A stretch of 42,199 nt of DNA, taken from contig NZ_ABCF01000020.1 in the NCBI RefSeq assembly GCF_000181495.1, forward strand, positions 1 to 42,199. Direction: 5' to 3'. This stretch comes from Bacillus sp. SG-1 (GTDB lineage: Bacteria; Bacillota; Bacilli; Bacillales; Bacillaceae_B). The translations under genes were made by a program, and so were the position numbers. This document shows positions 14,710-22,763 of this stretch, in pieces. Positions within the stretch are counted from its first letter, which is position 1; every line of letters begins with the position of its first letter. Under the pieces are notes generated by a model, which worked only from the letters and a program-made list of their open reading frames with translations, did no database searches and had not been told where the DNA came from.

Positions 14710-15657
14710 TTAATATTCCTCCCTGAATCTACGAGAAATATACTGTGCAATCAAGTTCATGATTAACGTGAATACAAACAGTGTCATAGCGACTGCATAC
14801 AGACTGTAGTAAATCGTTGTTCCGGCAGCAGCTTCCCCGCCAGTTACTTCTACGATATATGCAGTCATGGTCTGCATGGATTGAGTAATATCAAAGGTGA
14901 AGTTTTTGTTACTTCCTGATGCAATCGTAACAATCATCGTTTCACCGATCGCACGTGAGATACCAAGTACAAAGGAAGAAATAATTCCAGAAATAGCAGC
15001 TGGAATAACTACTTTCCAAGTGACCTCAAGTTTTGTTGCACCCAGTGCAAGCGCTCCTTCTCTCATTGAGTTTGGTACCGAACTCATAGCATCCTCAGAA
15101 AGAGAAGCCACCATTGGGATGATCATAATTCCCATTACTATTCCCGGGCTCAGGATATTCGTGGGCTCAAGTCCAGGGATAAATGATCTTAATAGAGGAG
15201 TCACAAATGTAAAAGCAAAGAATCCATAAACAATCGTTGGAATCCCGGCCAGGATTTCAAGTATCGGCTTCAATGTTTTTCTTACTTTTTCTGAAGCATA
15301 CTCACTTAGATATACAGCAGACATCAAGCCTACCGGTATAGCAACAAACATAGCGATAACGGAAGATATAATTGTTCCTGTCAACAGCGGCAGCACCCCA
15401 AACTGCGGCTCTCTTCCGATTGGATTCAATTCTGTACCTGTAAAAAAATCCAGAAAAGGAACATTTCTGAAAAAATTAACCGTTTCGGTTAATAAAGTAA
15501 TGACAATTCCAATCGTAGTGAATATTGATATTGCCGCAATGGCAAATAAAAACTTCGGAACGAACTTTTCCATGACAGAATTGATGTTCACGGTGCTCTT
15601 CTTTTCTTGAATCATTTCGCGAACATTCAATTTACCATTCGATCCTGAATGTTTCAT
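14710..15657 (-). CDS. pstC: Phosphate ABC transporter permease PstC
   Basis: This protein of about 315 residues has six membrane segments. PstC hallmarks are VNFFRNVPFLDFFTG, ILAGIPTIVYGFFAFTFV and the EAA loop REGALALGATKLEVTWKVVI. The downstream LGISRAIGETMIVTIASG is also characteristic. The ATG at 15657 is preferred because AAAGGGG lies 8 nt upstream. An in-frame ATG at 15675 has the weaker AAGGGTTGAAGG. It pairs with PstA in the importer. A 12-bp hairpin lies between it and pstS. Confidence 0.95.
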   Translation of the reverse strand: MKHSGSNGKLNVREMIQEKKSTVNINSVMEKFVPKFLFAIAAISIFTTIGIVITLLTETVNFFRNVPFLDFFTGTELNPIGREPQFGVLPLLTGTIISSVIAMFVAIPVGLMSAVYLSEYASEKVRKTLKPILEILAGIPTIVYGFFAFTFVTPLLRSFIPGLEPTNILSPGIVMGIMIIPMVASLSEDAMSSVPNSMREGALALGATKLEVTWKVVIPAAISGIISSFVLGISRAIGETMIVTIASGSNKNFTFDITQSMQTMTAYIVEVTGGEAAAGTTIYYSLYAVAMTLFVFTLIMNLIAQYISRRFREEY

Positions 15658-15724
15658 TTTGTTAACCCCTTTCATCCTTCAACCCTTTAAGGAAAAAAAT
15701 TACTCTACTATGAATAACACACAA

Positions 15725-15755
15725 GAAGATGAGAAGGAATCATCTTCTCATCTTC
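15725..15755 (-). other. 12-bp hairpin between pstS and pstC
   Basis: GAAGATGAGAAG (15725-15736) is perfectly complementary to 15744-15755 with a 7-nt loop, and no U-tract follows. The short direct repeat TAGAGTAATT flanks it on both sides. It may protect the pstS 3' end or attenuate read-through into pstCAB, giving more binding protein than transporter. Confidence 0.7.
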
Positions 15756-15782
15756 CGAGCATTACAGGTAATTACTCTATCA

Positions 15783-16745
15783 TTATTGAATTTCTTCTAA
15801 CTTGCCGAGATTCTCTTCAATTGTTTCATCAGAAAGTGGAGCAAATCCAGTTTCTGCAGCTACGTCTTGAGCATTGTTCATAATGAACTTAGCATAGTCA
15901 AGAACCTGCGCTTTTTCTTTCGCCATGTTCGCGTTCAAGTAAGTGTATACCGGACGAGTGAATGGTGCGTATGGAGCATCACCCAAACCGATTGTTTCAA
16001 GGTTCGGTTCAACAGGACCATTACCAAAGTCAACTGCTACTGCACCAAGCTTGTCTTTATTGTTTTCATAATATCCATATCCGAAAAATGCGATTGCATT
16101 TTTATCTTTTGATACAAGGTCTACCAGTGTTGAATATTCTTGCTGTAAGTTCACAGAATCAACGAAGTCTTTTTCTTCCATGATTGATTCAAACATGAAT
16201 TCATTTGTTCCATGGTTTTCGTTTGGACCCATAGGCTTGATTTCTTCATCCGGCCATTCAGGGTTGATATCAGACCATTTCGTTACGCCACCTTCAGCTA
16301 GGAAGATGTTTACAACCTCTTCTTGAGTCATTTCAGCTGCCCAGTCATTCTCAGGGTTGATGACAAATGTTAAACCGTCAAGTGCAACTTGGAATTCCAT
16401 AACATCTATACCAAATTCATCTGCTTGGGCTTGTTCCTCTTCTTTAATATGGCGAGATGCATTATTGAAGTCTGTGCCGCCACCTTCAACAAGGAATTTC
16501 TTAAAACCGGCAGAAGTACCTGCACGGCTTACTTCTACAGAAACTTCTTCATTTTCAGTCATGTAGTTCTCAGCCATCTGAGCCATGAACGGATAAACTG
16601 TACCAGAACCGTCGACTACTACGCTTCCTTCAACTGAACCAGTTTCTCCACCTTCACCATTTCCATCATTATTTCCACATGCAGCAGTGAAGATTACTAA
16701 AACTGCCATTACTACTAGAAGAAGTAGTGCCTTGAAGTTTTTCAT
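15783..16745 (-). CDS. pstS: Phosphate-binding lipoprotein PstS
   Basis: This 320-residue protein begins with a lipoprotein signal peptide (ALLLLVVMAVLVIFTAACGN) whose lipobox cysteine is at about residue 23. A low-complexity Gly/Glu linker follows. The mature part carries PstS phosphate-binding loops such as VDGSGTVYPFMAQMAE, SRAGTSAGFKKF and ENHGTNEFMF. It captures phosphate outside the membrane and delivers it to PstCA. RBS AGGGGG is 8 nt from the ATG. It is the first gene of the pst operon, directly downstream of a PhoP box. Confidence 0.97.
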   Translation of the reverse strand: MKNFKALLLLVVMAVLVIFTAACGNNDGNGEGGETGSVEGSVVVDGSGTVYPFMAQMAENYMTENEEVSVEVSRAGTSAGFKKFLVEGGGTDFNNASRHIKEEEQAQADEFGIDVMEFQVALDGLTFVINPENDWAAEMTQEEVVNIFLAEGGVTKWSDINPEWPDEEIKPMGPNENHGTNEFMFESIMEEKDFVDSVNLQQEYSTLVDLVSKDKNAIAFFGYGYYENNKDKLGAVAVDFGNGPVEPNLETIGLGDAPYAPFTRPVYTYLNANMAKEKAQVLDYAKFIMNNAQDVAAETGFAPLSDETIEENLGKLEEIQ

Positions 16746-16806
16746 TCTAAATTCCCCCTAAAGAAATTTTGTTTTCTTGCCTACGAGTAATAGAATAATA
16801 GAGAAG

Positions 16807-16845
16807 TGTTAATTCGGTTTTAATCGTTTGTAAAGGTTTTGTAAA
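16807..16845 (-). promoter_or_regulatory. PhoP box: four TTAACA-type repeats at 11-bp phase
   Basis: On the minus strand the repeats read TTTACA (16845), TTTACA (16834), TTAAAA (16823) and TTAACA (16812), each separated by exactly 5 nt. This is the arrangement PhoP~P binds in the Bacillus Pho regulon. A TATTAT-like -10 follows about 6 nt downstream, so phosphate starvation should induce pstSCAB. Confidence 0.9.
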
Positions 16846-16949
16846 TTCGACTTATTTCATGTTTATTTCCATGCATTCGAGGAAATTTTCATCGGATAAT
16901 GGTATTGGTTGCTTGCTGGAGGTTATTATTAATATAAACACCCACATCT

Positions 16950-17390
16950 CATTGTAGGAAGTTTTACTGTGCTTCTTCTTCACTTTTACTTTCCAATGGT
17001 CGTTTACTCTGTTTAGGGGCTAACATTCTCTCATAAATTGATTTTCAGTGGTCCATTTACTTGTTTTATGGGCCAACGCTCTCCCATAAATTAAATCTCA
17101 CTGGCCCATTTATCAACTTTATGGGCCAACATCCTTCCAAAACTTGATTCTCATTGGCCCATTTACCACCTTATTGGCCCAACATCCTCTCATAACTTGA
17201 TTCTCATTGGCCCATTTACCACCTTATTGGCCCAATATCCTCTCATAACTTGATTCTCGTTGGCCCATTTACCACCTTATTGGCCCAATATCCTCTCATA
17301 ACTTGATTCTCGTTGGCCCATTTACCACCTTATCGGCAACATCTTCTAGTAAATCCATTCTTACCGACCCGTTTATGCTTTATAACTCAC
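16950..17390. repeat. 53-bp tandem repeat array (about 8 units)
   Basis: The GGCCCATTTA anchor recurs at 17103, 17156, 17209, 17262 and 17315, exactly 53 bp apart. Degenerate units are at about 16998, 17050 and 17366. The units from 17156 to 17315 are nearly identical and the outer ones diverge, as in an array homogenised from its centre. Each unit contains a second GGCC block about 26 bp from the first. The period is not a multiple of three and no ORF crosses the array. It lies between the pbpA terminator and the pst promoter region. Confidence 0.92.
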
Positions 17391-17421
17391 ATCGAAGATC
17401 TAACGAAAGCCAAGTTTCCAT

Positions 17422-17451
17422 AAAAAAGAACCTTCCAAAGCTGGAAGGTTC
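17422..17451 (-). terminator. Terminator of pbpA
   Basis: On the minus strand GAACCTTCCA (read from 17451) pairs with TGGAAGGTTC over GCTT and is followed by six T. The stem is a perfect 10 bp. Confidence 0.9.
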
Positions 17452-17461
17452 CTTAAAAAGT

Positions 17462-19684
17462 CTATTCTTCGTTTGTATCTTCTTCTGTAGTTTCACCGTC
17501 GGCATTTTCTTCTCGGGTCTCTTCCTGCATTTGTTCTGCATCGTCTACATTTTCAACTTTTCTTTCGACCTCGGAGGAGTTCATGCCTTCGTCTTCGCGT
17601 TGTTTCTTCAGCTCAAAGTATTTGTCCATGACTTTTCTGGAAATAATCTTATTGATGTAAGGATCTTGATTGCCATTATGTGACCAAGGGACTACCGTAG
17701 AAAATGCTACTTCCGGCTGGTCATATGGAGCATAACCAATCAGCGTAGTATTGTACGTATCATAATATCTGCCGCTGACAGGATCTCTGTACTTGGCTTG
17801 GGCTGTTCCTGATTTACCTGCTGCGACATAAGGGGCATCATTGAACTCTCTGTATGCAGTTCCGTCAGGGTAATGATATACCTGATAGAATCCTTTTTGT
17901 ACGTGTTCCATTTGAGACTGAGTCACATTTACCCTGTTTAAAATCTCCGGCTGCTTGACGGTTTCAATCGCCCCCATGCTTTCATTGTCACTGCCAGGCT
18001 TACGGATTTCCTTCAGGATATGTGGTTGAATTCGATAACCATCATTTGCAACAGTAGATACATACTGAGCCAACTGTAATGGTGTATAAGTATCAAACTG
18101 CCCAATTGCAAAGTCGAGCAGGTTACCTGGATTGGTAAAAGCACCTTTGTAGCCTTCTACTTCACCTGGTAAATCGATTCCAGTTTTTACACCGAGCCCA
18201 AATTGATTGAAATGGTTTCTCATATTATTTAAATCTGACAAAGACCCATTAATCGGTGCCTTAGGATAATAAACGGGATTTCCGGCAATCTTCATCGCTA
18301 TCTTAAACATATAGGAGTTTGATGACTTTTCAAGAGCAAACAGGTCATTCATACTCTGTTTCCTGTATTTATTAAACCAGGAAGTCTTAACTTGCGTACC
18401 AGCAATGTCAATTGGCTCATCCACTAAATATTGACCTGGTGACAGTACACCTGTCATATAGCCTGTAAGAACGGTCGCACCCTTCACTGCAGAACCAACT
18501 TCATAGAAGCTAGTGTAAGTCCCTAGCGCATAGTCTTGGATACCGTATTCGCCAGTGTTAGGGTCTTTGGCATATCTTTTTCCTACCATTGCCAGAATTT
18601 CACCATTATTAGGGTCCATCATCACCACAAATGCCCGGTCAAGGTGAGAAGACTGCGGATTGTTGACGTTTTTTAATAACTCCTCAGTCACAATTTTTTC
18701 CACTTCCTGCTGCAGTTCCATATCAATTGTAAGAACAACATCTTTTCCGCGCTGCCCTTCCTGCATCAAGACTGATTCCAGTACACTGCCGTTCTTAGTT
18801 ATATTTTTGATCTTTTCTTTTTGGCCTTTTAGCACATCTTCATATTGAAGTTCCAAATAGGTCTTTCCAACACGATCATTCCTGCTATAATCTCTCGCTA
18901 AATAGTAGTCTACCAATTCACTTGGAAGCCCTTCTCGTGAAGAAGATACATTTCCAAGAATAGATCGCAGAGTTTTATCAAATACATACGTTCTTTCCCA
19001 GTCAGTTGTCGTATTCACACCAGGAAGTTCGGAAAGGTGCTCACTGACTCTGGCGAACTCTTCCTGTGTTACCCCTTTATTCTTTACCATTTGCGGGGAA
19101 AGGGCATATCCGCTGTTCATTTCACGGAAAATAGCCAGGTCTTCCATATCTTGTTGTGATAATGTGGCCAAATCTTCTTCCGTTATTCTGTCCAGTGTCA
19201 GCTTATAAATTTTTGAGTTGGCTTCGTCTTGTGAAAGTTCTTCATCACTGCTTATCTTGGCTTTCTCATCTTCAGATACTTTTTCGGCAGCCTCTTCTTT
19301 ATTAATCAGCATCCAGTAATCCTTTTTGTCACGTTCAGTCACCGCTTCAGTCTCCATATCGATCAACTGCGCAAGTTTGCGCGCAACCTCGATTATCTCA
19401 GTAGTTTTCGTGGACTGTGTACGTGTGTACGTAATTGCGTTCATCGGTGTATTATCGACAATCACATTCCCTACACGATCATAGATCTTCCCTCTCGGAA
19501 CACTATTGTTGACAAGTACATCTTCCGTCCTTTCAACTTCTCGTTTATATTCTTCCCCTGAAACGATCTGTACGATGCCGAGACGCAAGATCAGTAAAGA
19601 AAATAATAAAAAGACCGCGAAAAACAAGATGTTCATCCGAACGGGCACATGTGTCTTTTTCTTTTTCTTATTATTTTTTTTCAA
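17462..19684 (-). CDS. pbpA: Penicillin-binding protein 2 family (class B transpeptidase)
   Basis: This 740-residue class B PBP has a lysine-rich cytoplasmic start, one membrane anchor (about 18-40) and a dimerisation domain starting with PRGKIYDRVGNVIVDN. The transpeptidase domain has SxxK as SAVK (S398), SxN as SSN (454-456) and KSGT in AAGKSGTAQ. It cross-links peptidoglycan during elongation. The C-terminus is a long acidic tail rich in Glu. The TTG start at 19684 is the best candidate, as B. subtilis PbpA has the same basic N-terminus. AGAGG directly abuts it and AGGAAGG lies 11 nt upstream, so a GTG at codon 13 is an alternative. It lies between yqgE and pst as in B. subtilis. Confidence 0.95.
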   Translation of the reverse strand: MKKNNKKKKKTHVPVRMNILFFAVFLLFSLLILRLGIVQIVSGEEYKREVERTEDVLVNNSVPRGKIYDRVGNVIVDNTPMNAITYTRTQSTKTTEIIEVARKLAQLIDMETEAVTERDKKDYWMLINKEEAAEKVSEDEKAKISSDEELSQDEANSKIYKLTLDRITEEDLATLSQQDMEDLAIFREMNSGYALSPQMVKNKGVTQEEFARVSEHLSELPGVNTTTDWERTYVFDKTLRSILGNVSSSREGLPSELVDYYLARDYSRNDRVGKTYLELQYEDVLKGQKEKIKNITKNGSVLESVLMQEGQRGKDVVLTIDMELQQEVEKIVTEELLKNVNNPQSSHLDRAFVVMMDPNNGEILAMVGKRYAKDPNTGEYGIQDYALGTYTSFYEVGSAVKGATVLTGYMTGVLSPGQYLVDEPIDIAGTQVKTSWFNKYRKQSMNDLFALEKSSNSYMFKIAMKIAGNPVYYPKAPINGSLSDLNNMRNHFNQFGLGVKTGIDLPGEVEGYKGAFTNPGNLLDFAIGQFDTYTPLQLAQYVSTVANDGYRIQPHILKEIRKPGSDNESMGAIETVKQPEILNRVNVTQSQMEHVQKGFYQVYHYPDGTAYREFNDAPYVAAGKSGTAQAKYRDPVSGRYYDTYNTTLIGYAPYDQPEVAFSTVVPWSHNGNQDPYINKIISRKVMDKYFELKKQREDEGMNSSEVERKVENVDDAEQMQEETREENADGETTEEDTNEE

Positions 19685-19816
19685 CCTCTTCCAGCCCTTC
19701 CTCTATTTAAATTCCAAATAACGTTCTATTCTCATACCTCTTATATTATAGAAAATAATGGGCTATTTCCACCCATAACATCTCATGGATTTATAATTAA
19801 TATTTTCCAGCACAGT

Positions 19817-19849
19817 AAAAAGCAGAGAAGAGATGCTCTCTTCTCTGCT
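19817..19849 (-). terminator. Terminator of yqgE
   Basis: AGCAGAGAAGAG pairs perfectly with CTCTTCTCTGCT over a 5-nt loop. On the minus strand five T follow. Confidence 0.9.
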
Positions 19850-19859
19850 GCAGGATCTA

Positions 19860-21077
19860 CTATGCCGTAGAGAGCTTAATTTTACGGACAAACAAGTAAA
19901 TCAGGGTATGGCCGGAGCCGAGGATGAGGAGCAGAATCGGGATGCTTTTCTCCTCACTGAAAACGGTGATCGCAAATATAAAGGAGAGAATCGATACAAT
20001 TCTCCCAAGGTTCAGAAAGATCTCCCTCACGACGATATATTCGATTCTCATTTCTGCAGCCTTCCACCCCTTGCCAATCACATCATAGGTCATTGAAATG
20101 TAAGGCACTAACAGAAGAGGATAGGCAACGGCAATCACTCCTGCATACAACAGAAGCTTTGCATAGGTGACATCAAAGACAATTAAAAAGATGGACAGAT
20201 ATAATCCTAAACCACCCACCAGTATCGCCTTTTTCCTATGCTTCTTTTTAATCATCCGTGACGTCAGGAAATACCCGATAAAAGCGATTCCTGAATTGAT
20301 TAACCCAAATGTTCCAATCGCAAATTCGCTTCCCGTACTGATGAAAACAAATACTGAAATGACAAAGATGAAAGTCCCTTCCCTCAACCCCTGAAAAAAG
20401 TGGGCATTTGTAATCAACCGCCAGTTCTCGTTATTTTTCCTTTCTTTTAAGATCCGCCTGAAGAAGTACTTGCCATGTGCAGGACGTCTCTTCAAAAAGA
20501 AACTCAAAATCACAGCTAATGAAAACAGGCCAAGGGAAATTCCGAAGACAATGGTATAACCCTGAAAGGAAGTGAATCTGGAAATAATATACCCGGCAAG
20601 GATCGGTCCCACCATCCCCCCTGCTGAAGTCAGAGTCCCTAAGAACCCATTAAAGAAATCTCTCGTCTCAGGTTCGGTGATTTCGAATGTGAGCACATTA
20701 AAGGCAAGCCAGTAAAATCCATACCCTATTCCGAGCAGCGCACCCAAAATAACAAGATTGTCCCCTGCATTCTCACCAAAAAACAGCACAGATAAATAGA
20801 AAGAAGCCAAGAAAATGACTCCTATCCTTAATACAATTACCCGATCTATCTTTTTAGCCCACCTGCCAGCCAATATAAATGTCAACGGTTGAAAAACGAC
20901 TACAGTCAAGTTGTATATGCCGAGGTCAAGGAACTCCCCTGACTGCTTCCATAAGTAAATGTTCACGAAGGTATTTGATAAAGCGACACTCATGGAATAT
21001 AAGCCGCCGATCAACAGAAGAAACATAATATCTTTGTTTAACTCAATATCACCTAAAAGCCTGTTAAACCTTGTCAT
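19860..21077 (-). CDS. yqgE: MFS family transporter YqgE
   Basis: This 405-residue protein has about twelve hydrophobic segments and MFS features, including the loop-2 type GRWAKKIDRVIVLRIG between TM2 and TM3. The substrate is unknown, and homologues are called efflux proteins only by family. RBS AGGGGAG lies 8 nt before the ATG. It sits between pbpA and sodA as in B. subtilis and has its own terminator. No regulatory site was seen. Confidence 0.9.
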   Translation of the reverse strand: MTRFNRLLGDIELNKDIMFLLLIGGLYSMSVALSNTFVNIYLWKQSGEFLDLGIYNLTVVVFQPLTFILAGRWAKKIDRVIVLRIGVIFLASFYLSVLFFGENAGDNLVILGALLGIGYGFYWLAFNVLTFEITEPETRDFFNGFLGTLTSAGGMVGPILAGYIISRFTSFQGYTIVFGISLGLFSLAVILSFFLKRRPAHGKYFFRRILKERKNNENWRLITNAHFFQGLREGTFIFVISVFVFISTGSEFAIGTFGLINSGIAFIGYFLTSRMIKKKHRKKAILVGGLGLYLSIFLIVFDVTYAKLLLYAGVIAVAYPLLLVPYISMTYDVIGKGWKAAEMRIEYIVVREIFLNLGRIVSILSFIFAITVFSEEKSIPILLLILGSGHTLIYLFVRKIKLSTA

Positions 21078-21142
21078 TTTTATTACTCCCCTTTTTCGTA
21101 CGCTTATTTTTTGAAAAAGGGGTGTAAGTTATACCCATTAAA

Positions 21143-21174
21143 AAAAGAAGGTCCCTTTTACTGGACCTTCTTTT
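21143..21174 (-). terminator. Terminator of sodA
   Basis: AAAAGAAGGTCC pairs perfectly with GGACCTTCTTTT around an 8-nt loop. It is flanked by A and T runs, so it would work in the sodA direction. Confidence 0.92.
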
Positions 21175-21183
21175 AAAACTAAA

Positions 21184-21792
21184 TTATTTTGCAGCGCTGA
21201 AACGCTTTGAAACTTCATCCCAGTTTACTACATTCCAGAATGCGTTGATGTAGTCCGGACGACGGTTTTGGTAGTTAAGGTAGTAAGCATGCTCCCAAAC
21301 ATCCAAACCAAGGACAGGCGTTTTGCCGTCCATTAGAGGAGAATCCTGGTTAAGAGTGCTTGTTACTTCAAGCTCTCCATTGTTTACAACTAGCCAAGCC
21401 CAGCCAGAACCGAAACGGCCTGCAGCTGCAGCAGCGAATTCTTCTTTGAACTTTTCAAAGCTGCCGAACTTGCTTTCAATAGCGCTTGCAAGTTCACCTT
21501 CAGGGTTTCCGCCGCCATTTGGAGAAAGGATTGTCCAGAATAAAGAGTGGTTTGCATGGCCGCCGCCGTTATTGCGGACTGCTGTGCGTGCACCTTCTGG
21601 TACAGCATCAAGGTTGGCAACAACTTCTTCCACAGACTTGCTTAGAAGTTCTTCGTTTCCTTGAAGAGCGTCGTTTAATTTAGTTACGTAAGCATTATGG
21701 TGCTTCGTATGGTGAATGTTCATTGTTTCCTTGTCGATATGAGGTTCTAATGCATCGTAAGCATACGGTAATTGCGGTAATTCAAATGCCAT
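21184..21792 (-). CDS. sodA: Superoxide dismutase (Mn/Fe family)
   Basis: The ATG at 21792 has GGGAGG 9 nt upstream and gives the canonical start [20 protein letters not shown]. The longer frame to 21849 is not needed. The product has 202 residues, the normal family length. The metal ligands are the histidine in [13 protein letters not shown], the histidine in NHSLFW, and Asp and His in [23 protein letters not shown] and GSGWAWLVV are as in Mn-type enzymes of Bacillus. It disproportionates superoxide in the cytosol. A good sigma-A promoter precedes it and a strong terminator follows, so it is monocistronic. Confidence 0.97.
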   Translation of the reverse strand: MAFELPQLPYAYDALEPHIDKETMNIHHTKHHNAYVTKLNDALQGNEELLSKSVEEVVANLDAVPEGARTAVRNNGGGHANHSLFWTILSPNGGGNPEGELASAIESKFGSFEKFKEEFAAAAAGRFGSGWAWLVVNNGELEVTSTLNQDSPLMDGKTPVLGLDVWEHAYYLNYQNRRPDYINAFWNVVNWDEVSKRFSAAK

Positions 21793-21853
21793 GATAAAAT
21801 TCCTCCCTATGTAATATTTAGAATCCTTTAACGATTCCGGTCTTTTCATTTTT

Positions 21854-21882
21854 AGATTACCAAATTTAGCTTATTCCATCAA
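21854..21882 (-). promoter_or_regulatory. Sigma-A promoter of sodA
   Basis: On the minus strand TTGATG (21882-21877) and TAATCT (21859-21854) are separated by 17 nt, about 60 nt upstream of the start codon. Confidence 0.7.
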
Positions 21883-22206
21883 ACGAAATGCTCTAAAAAG
21901 GAATAATGTTTGATGACATAGTTATCATCACCAAAAAATAAGCTTCTATTCTTACATTGAAATCAACTCTTAAGTTAATTTCGCACTCACTGCTAGTGGT
22001 GGTGTACATTTTATTAATACGGGCCAATACTTCGCTCAAAACCCTATTGCATAAGGAGTTCCCTTTTTAGCAGTATAATTAGATCTCTTGCCAGCAATAA
22101 GCTGTTTATCCGCTATCAACCCATTATAACCCACTCCTATCTTCTATAGTACGGTGTTTCCCCAGTAAAGACCTTTCAACCCTCACTCAACGCACAACGT
22201 CTCAGT
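21883..22206. other. Intergenic stretch, nothing recognised
   Basis: AT-rich spacer between the sodA promoter and the yqgC stop. No ORF with a ribosome binding site, no strong hairpin and no repeat was found. Confidence 0.6.
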
Positions 22207-22689
22207 TTATAGAACCAAAGCAACAAAATAAATAACCATAATGATCTGGATTATCCCTTTGGTGAATACGCTGGATATGAACCCGACTAACGAACCCGCC
22301 CCAACTTTCAAGGCTTGCTTAAAGCCTGTACGGTTTACAAGCATTTCACCGATGACCGCGCCGAGGAATGGACCTGCAATGATGCCGACGAGAGGGATAA
22401 CAAACGGACCAACCAACAAGCCAATGGTACTTCCCCAGATTCCTGCTTTCGTTCCGCCATATTTCTTTATTCCGATAAGATTGGCCGCATAATCCGCACC
22501 AAACAACAAGACAACAAAAAGACCTTGAATACTCCAGAACAACCAATTGAACGTTTCAAAGCTGAAAAATACTCCATAGAGAAGGAACGCTCCCATAAGC
22601 ACCAGTACGCTTGGAATGATCGGATAGACCAATCCAATAAATGATGCAGCAATCAATATAGTAATGACAGCCCAATAAATGATATCCAA
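22207..22689 (-). CDS. yqgC: DUF456 membrane protein YqgC
   Basis: The start is taken as TTG at 22689 because GGAGG lies 8 nt upstream; the ATG at 22704 overlaps that same ribosome binding site. The product of about 160 residues is almost entirely membrane helices with the glycine-rich DUF456 pattern (LIGIKKYGGTKAGIWGSTIG, LVGPFVIPLVGIIAGPFLGA). Function is unknown. The position between sodA and yqgB matches B. subtilis. The terminator of the upstream cotransporter gene ends only a few bases before this Shine-Dalgarno sequence. Confidence 0.88.
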   Translation of the reverse strand: MDIIYWAVITILIAASFIGLVYPIIPSVLVLMGAFLLYGVFFSFETFNWLFWSIQGLFVVLLFGADYAANLIGIKKYGGTKAGIWGSTIGLLVGPFVIPLVGIIAGPFLGAVIGEMLVNRTGFKQALKVGAGSLVGFISSVFTKGIIQIIMVIYFVALVL

Positions 22690-22705
22690 TATTCTTACCT
22701 CCATA

Positions 22706-22746
22706 TAAAAAAAGACTGGCCAAGAGATTACACTCCAGGTCAGTCT
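22706..22746 (-). terminator. Terminator of the Na/Pi cotransporter gene, abutting yqgC
   Basis: On the minus strand AGACTGACC pairs with GGCCAGTCT (one mismatch) around a loop of about 16 nt, then T8. The T-tract ends right before the yqgC Shine-Dalgarno sequence. Confidence 0.75.
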
Positions 22747-22763
22747 TATTATACACTCAAATC

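Noticed and set aside
16950-17390. CRISPR-like array
   Set aside because: Units are adjacent 53-bp copies with no unique spacers, the units themselves diverge gradually, and no cas genes are present.
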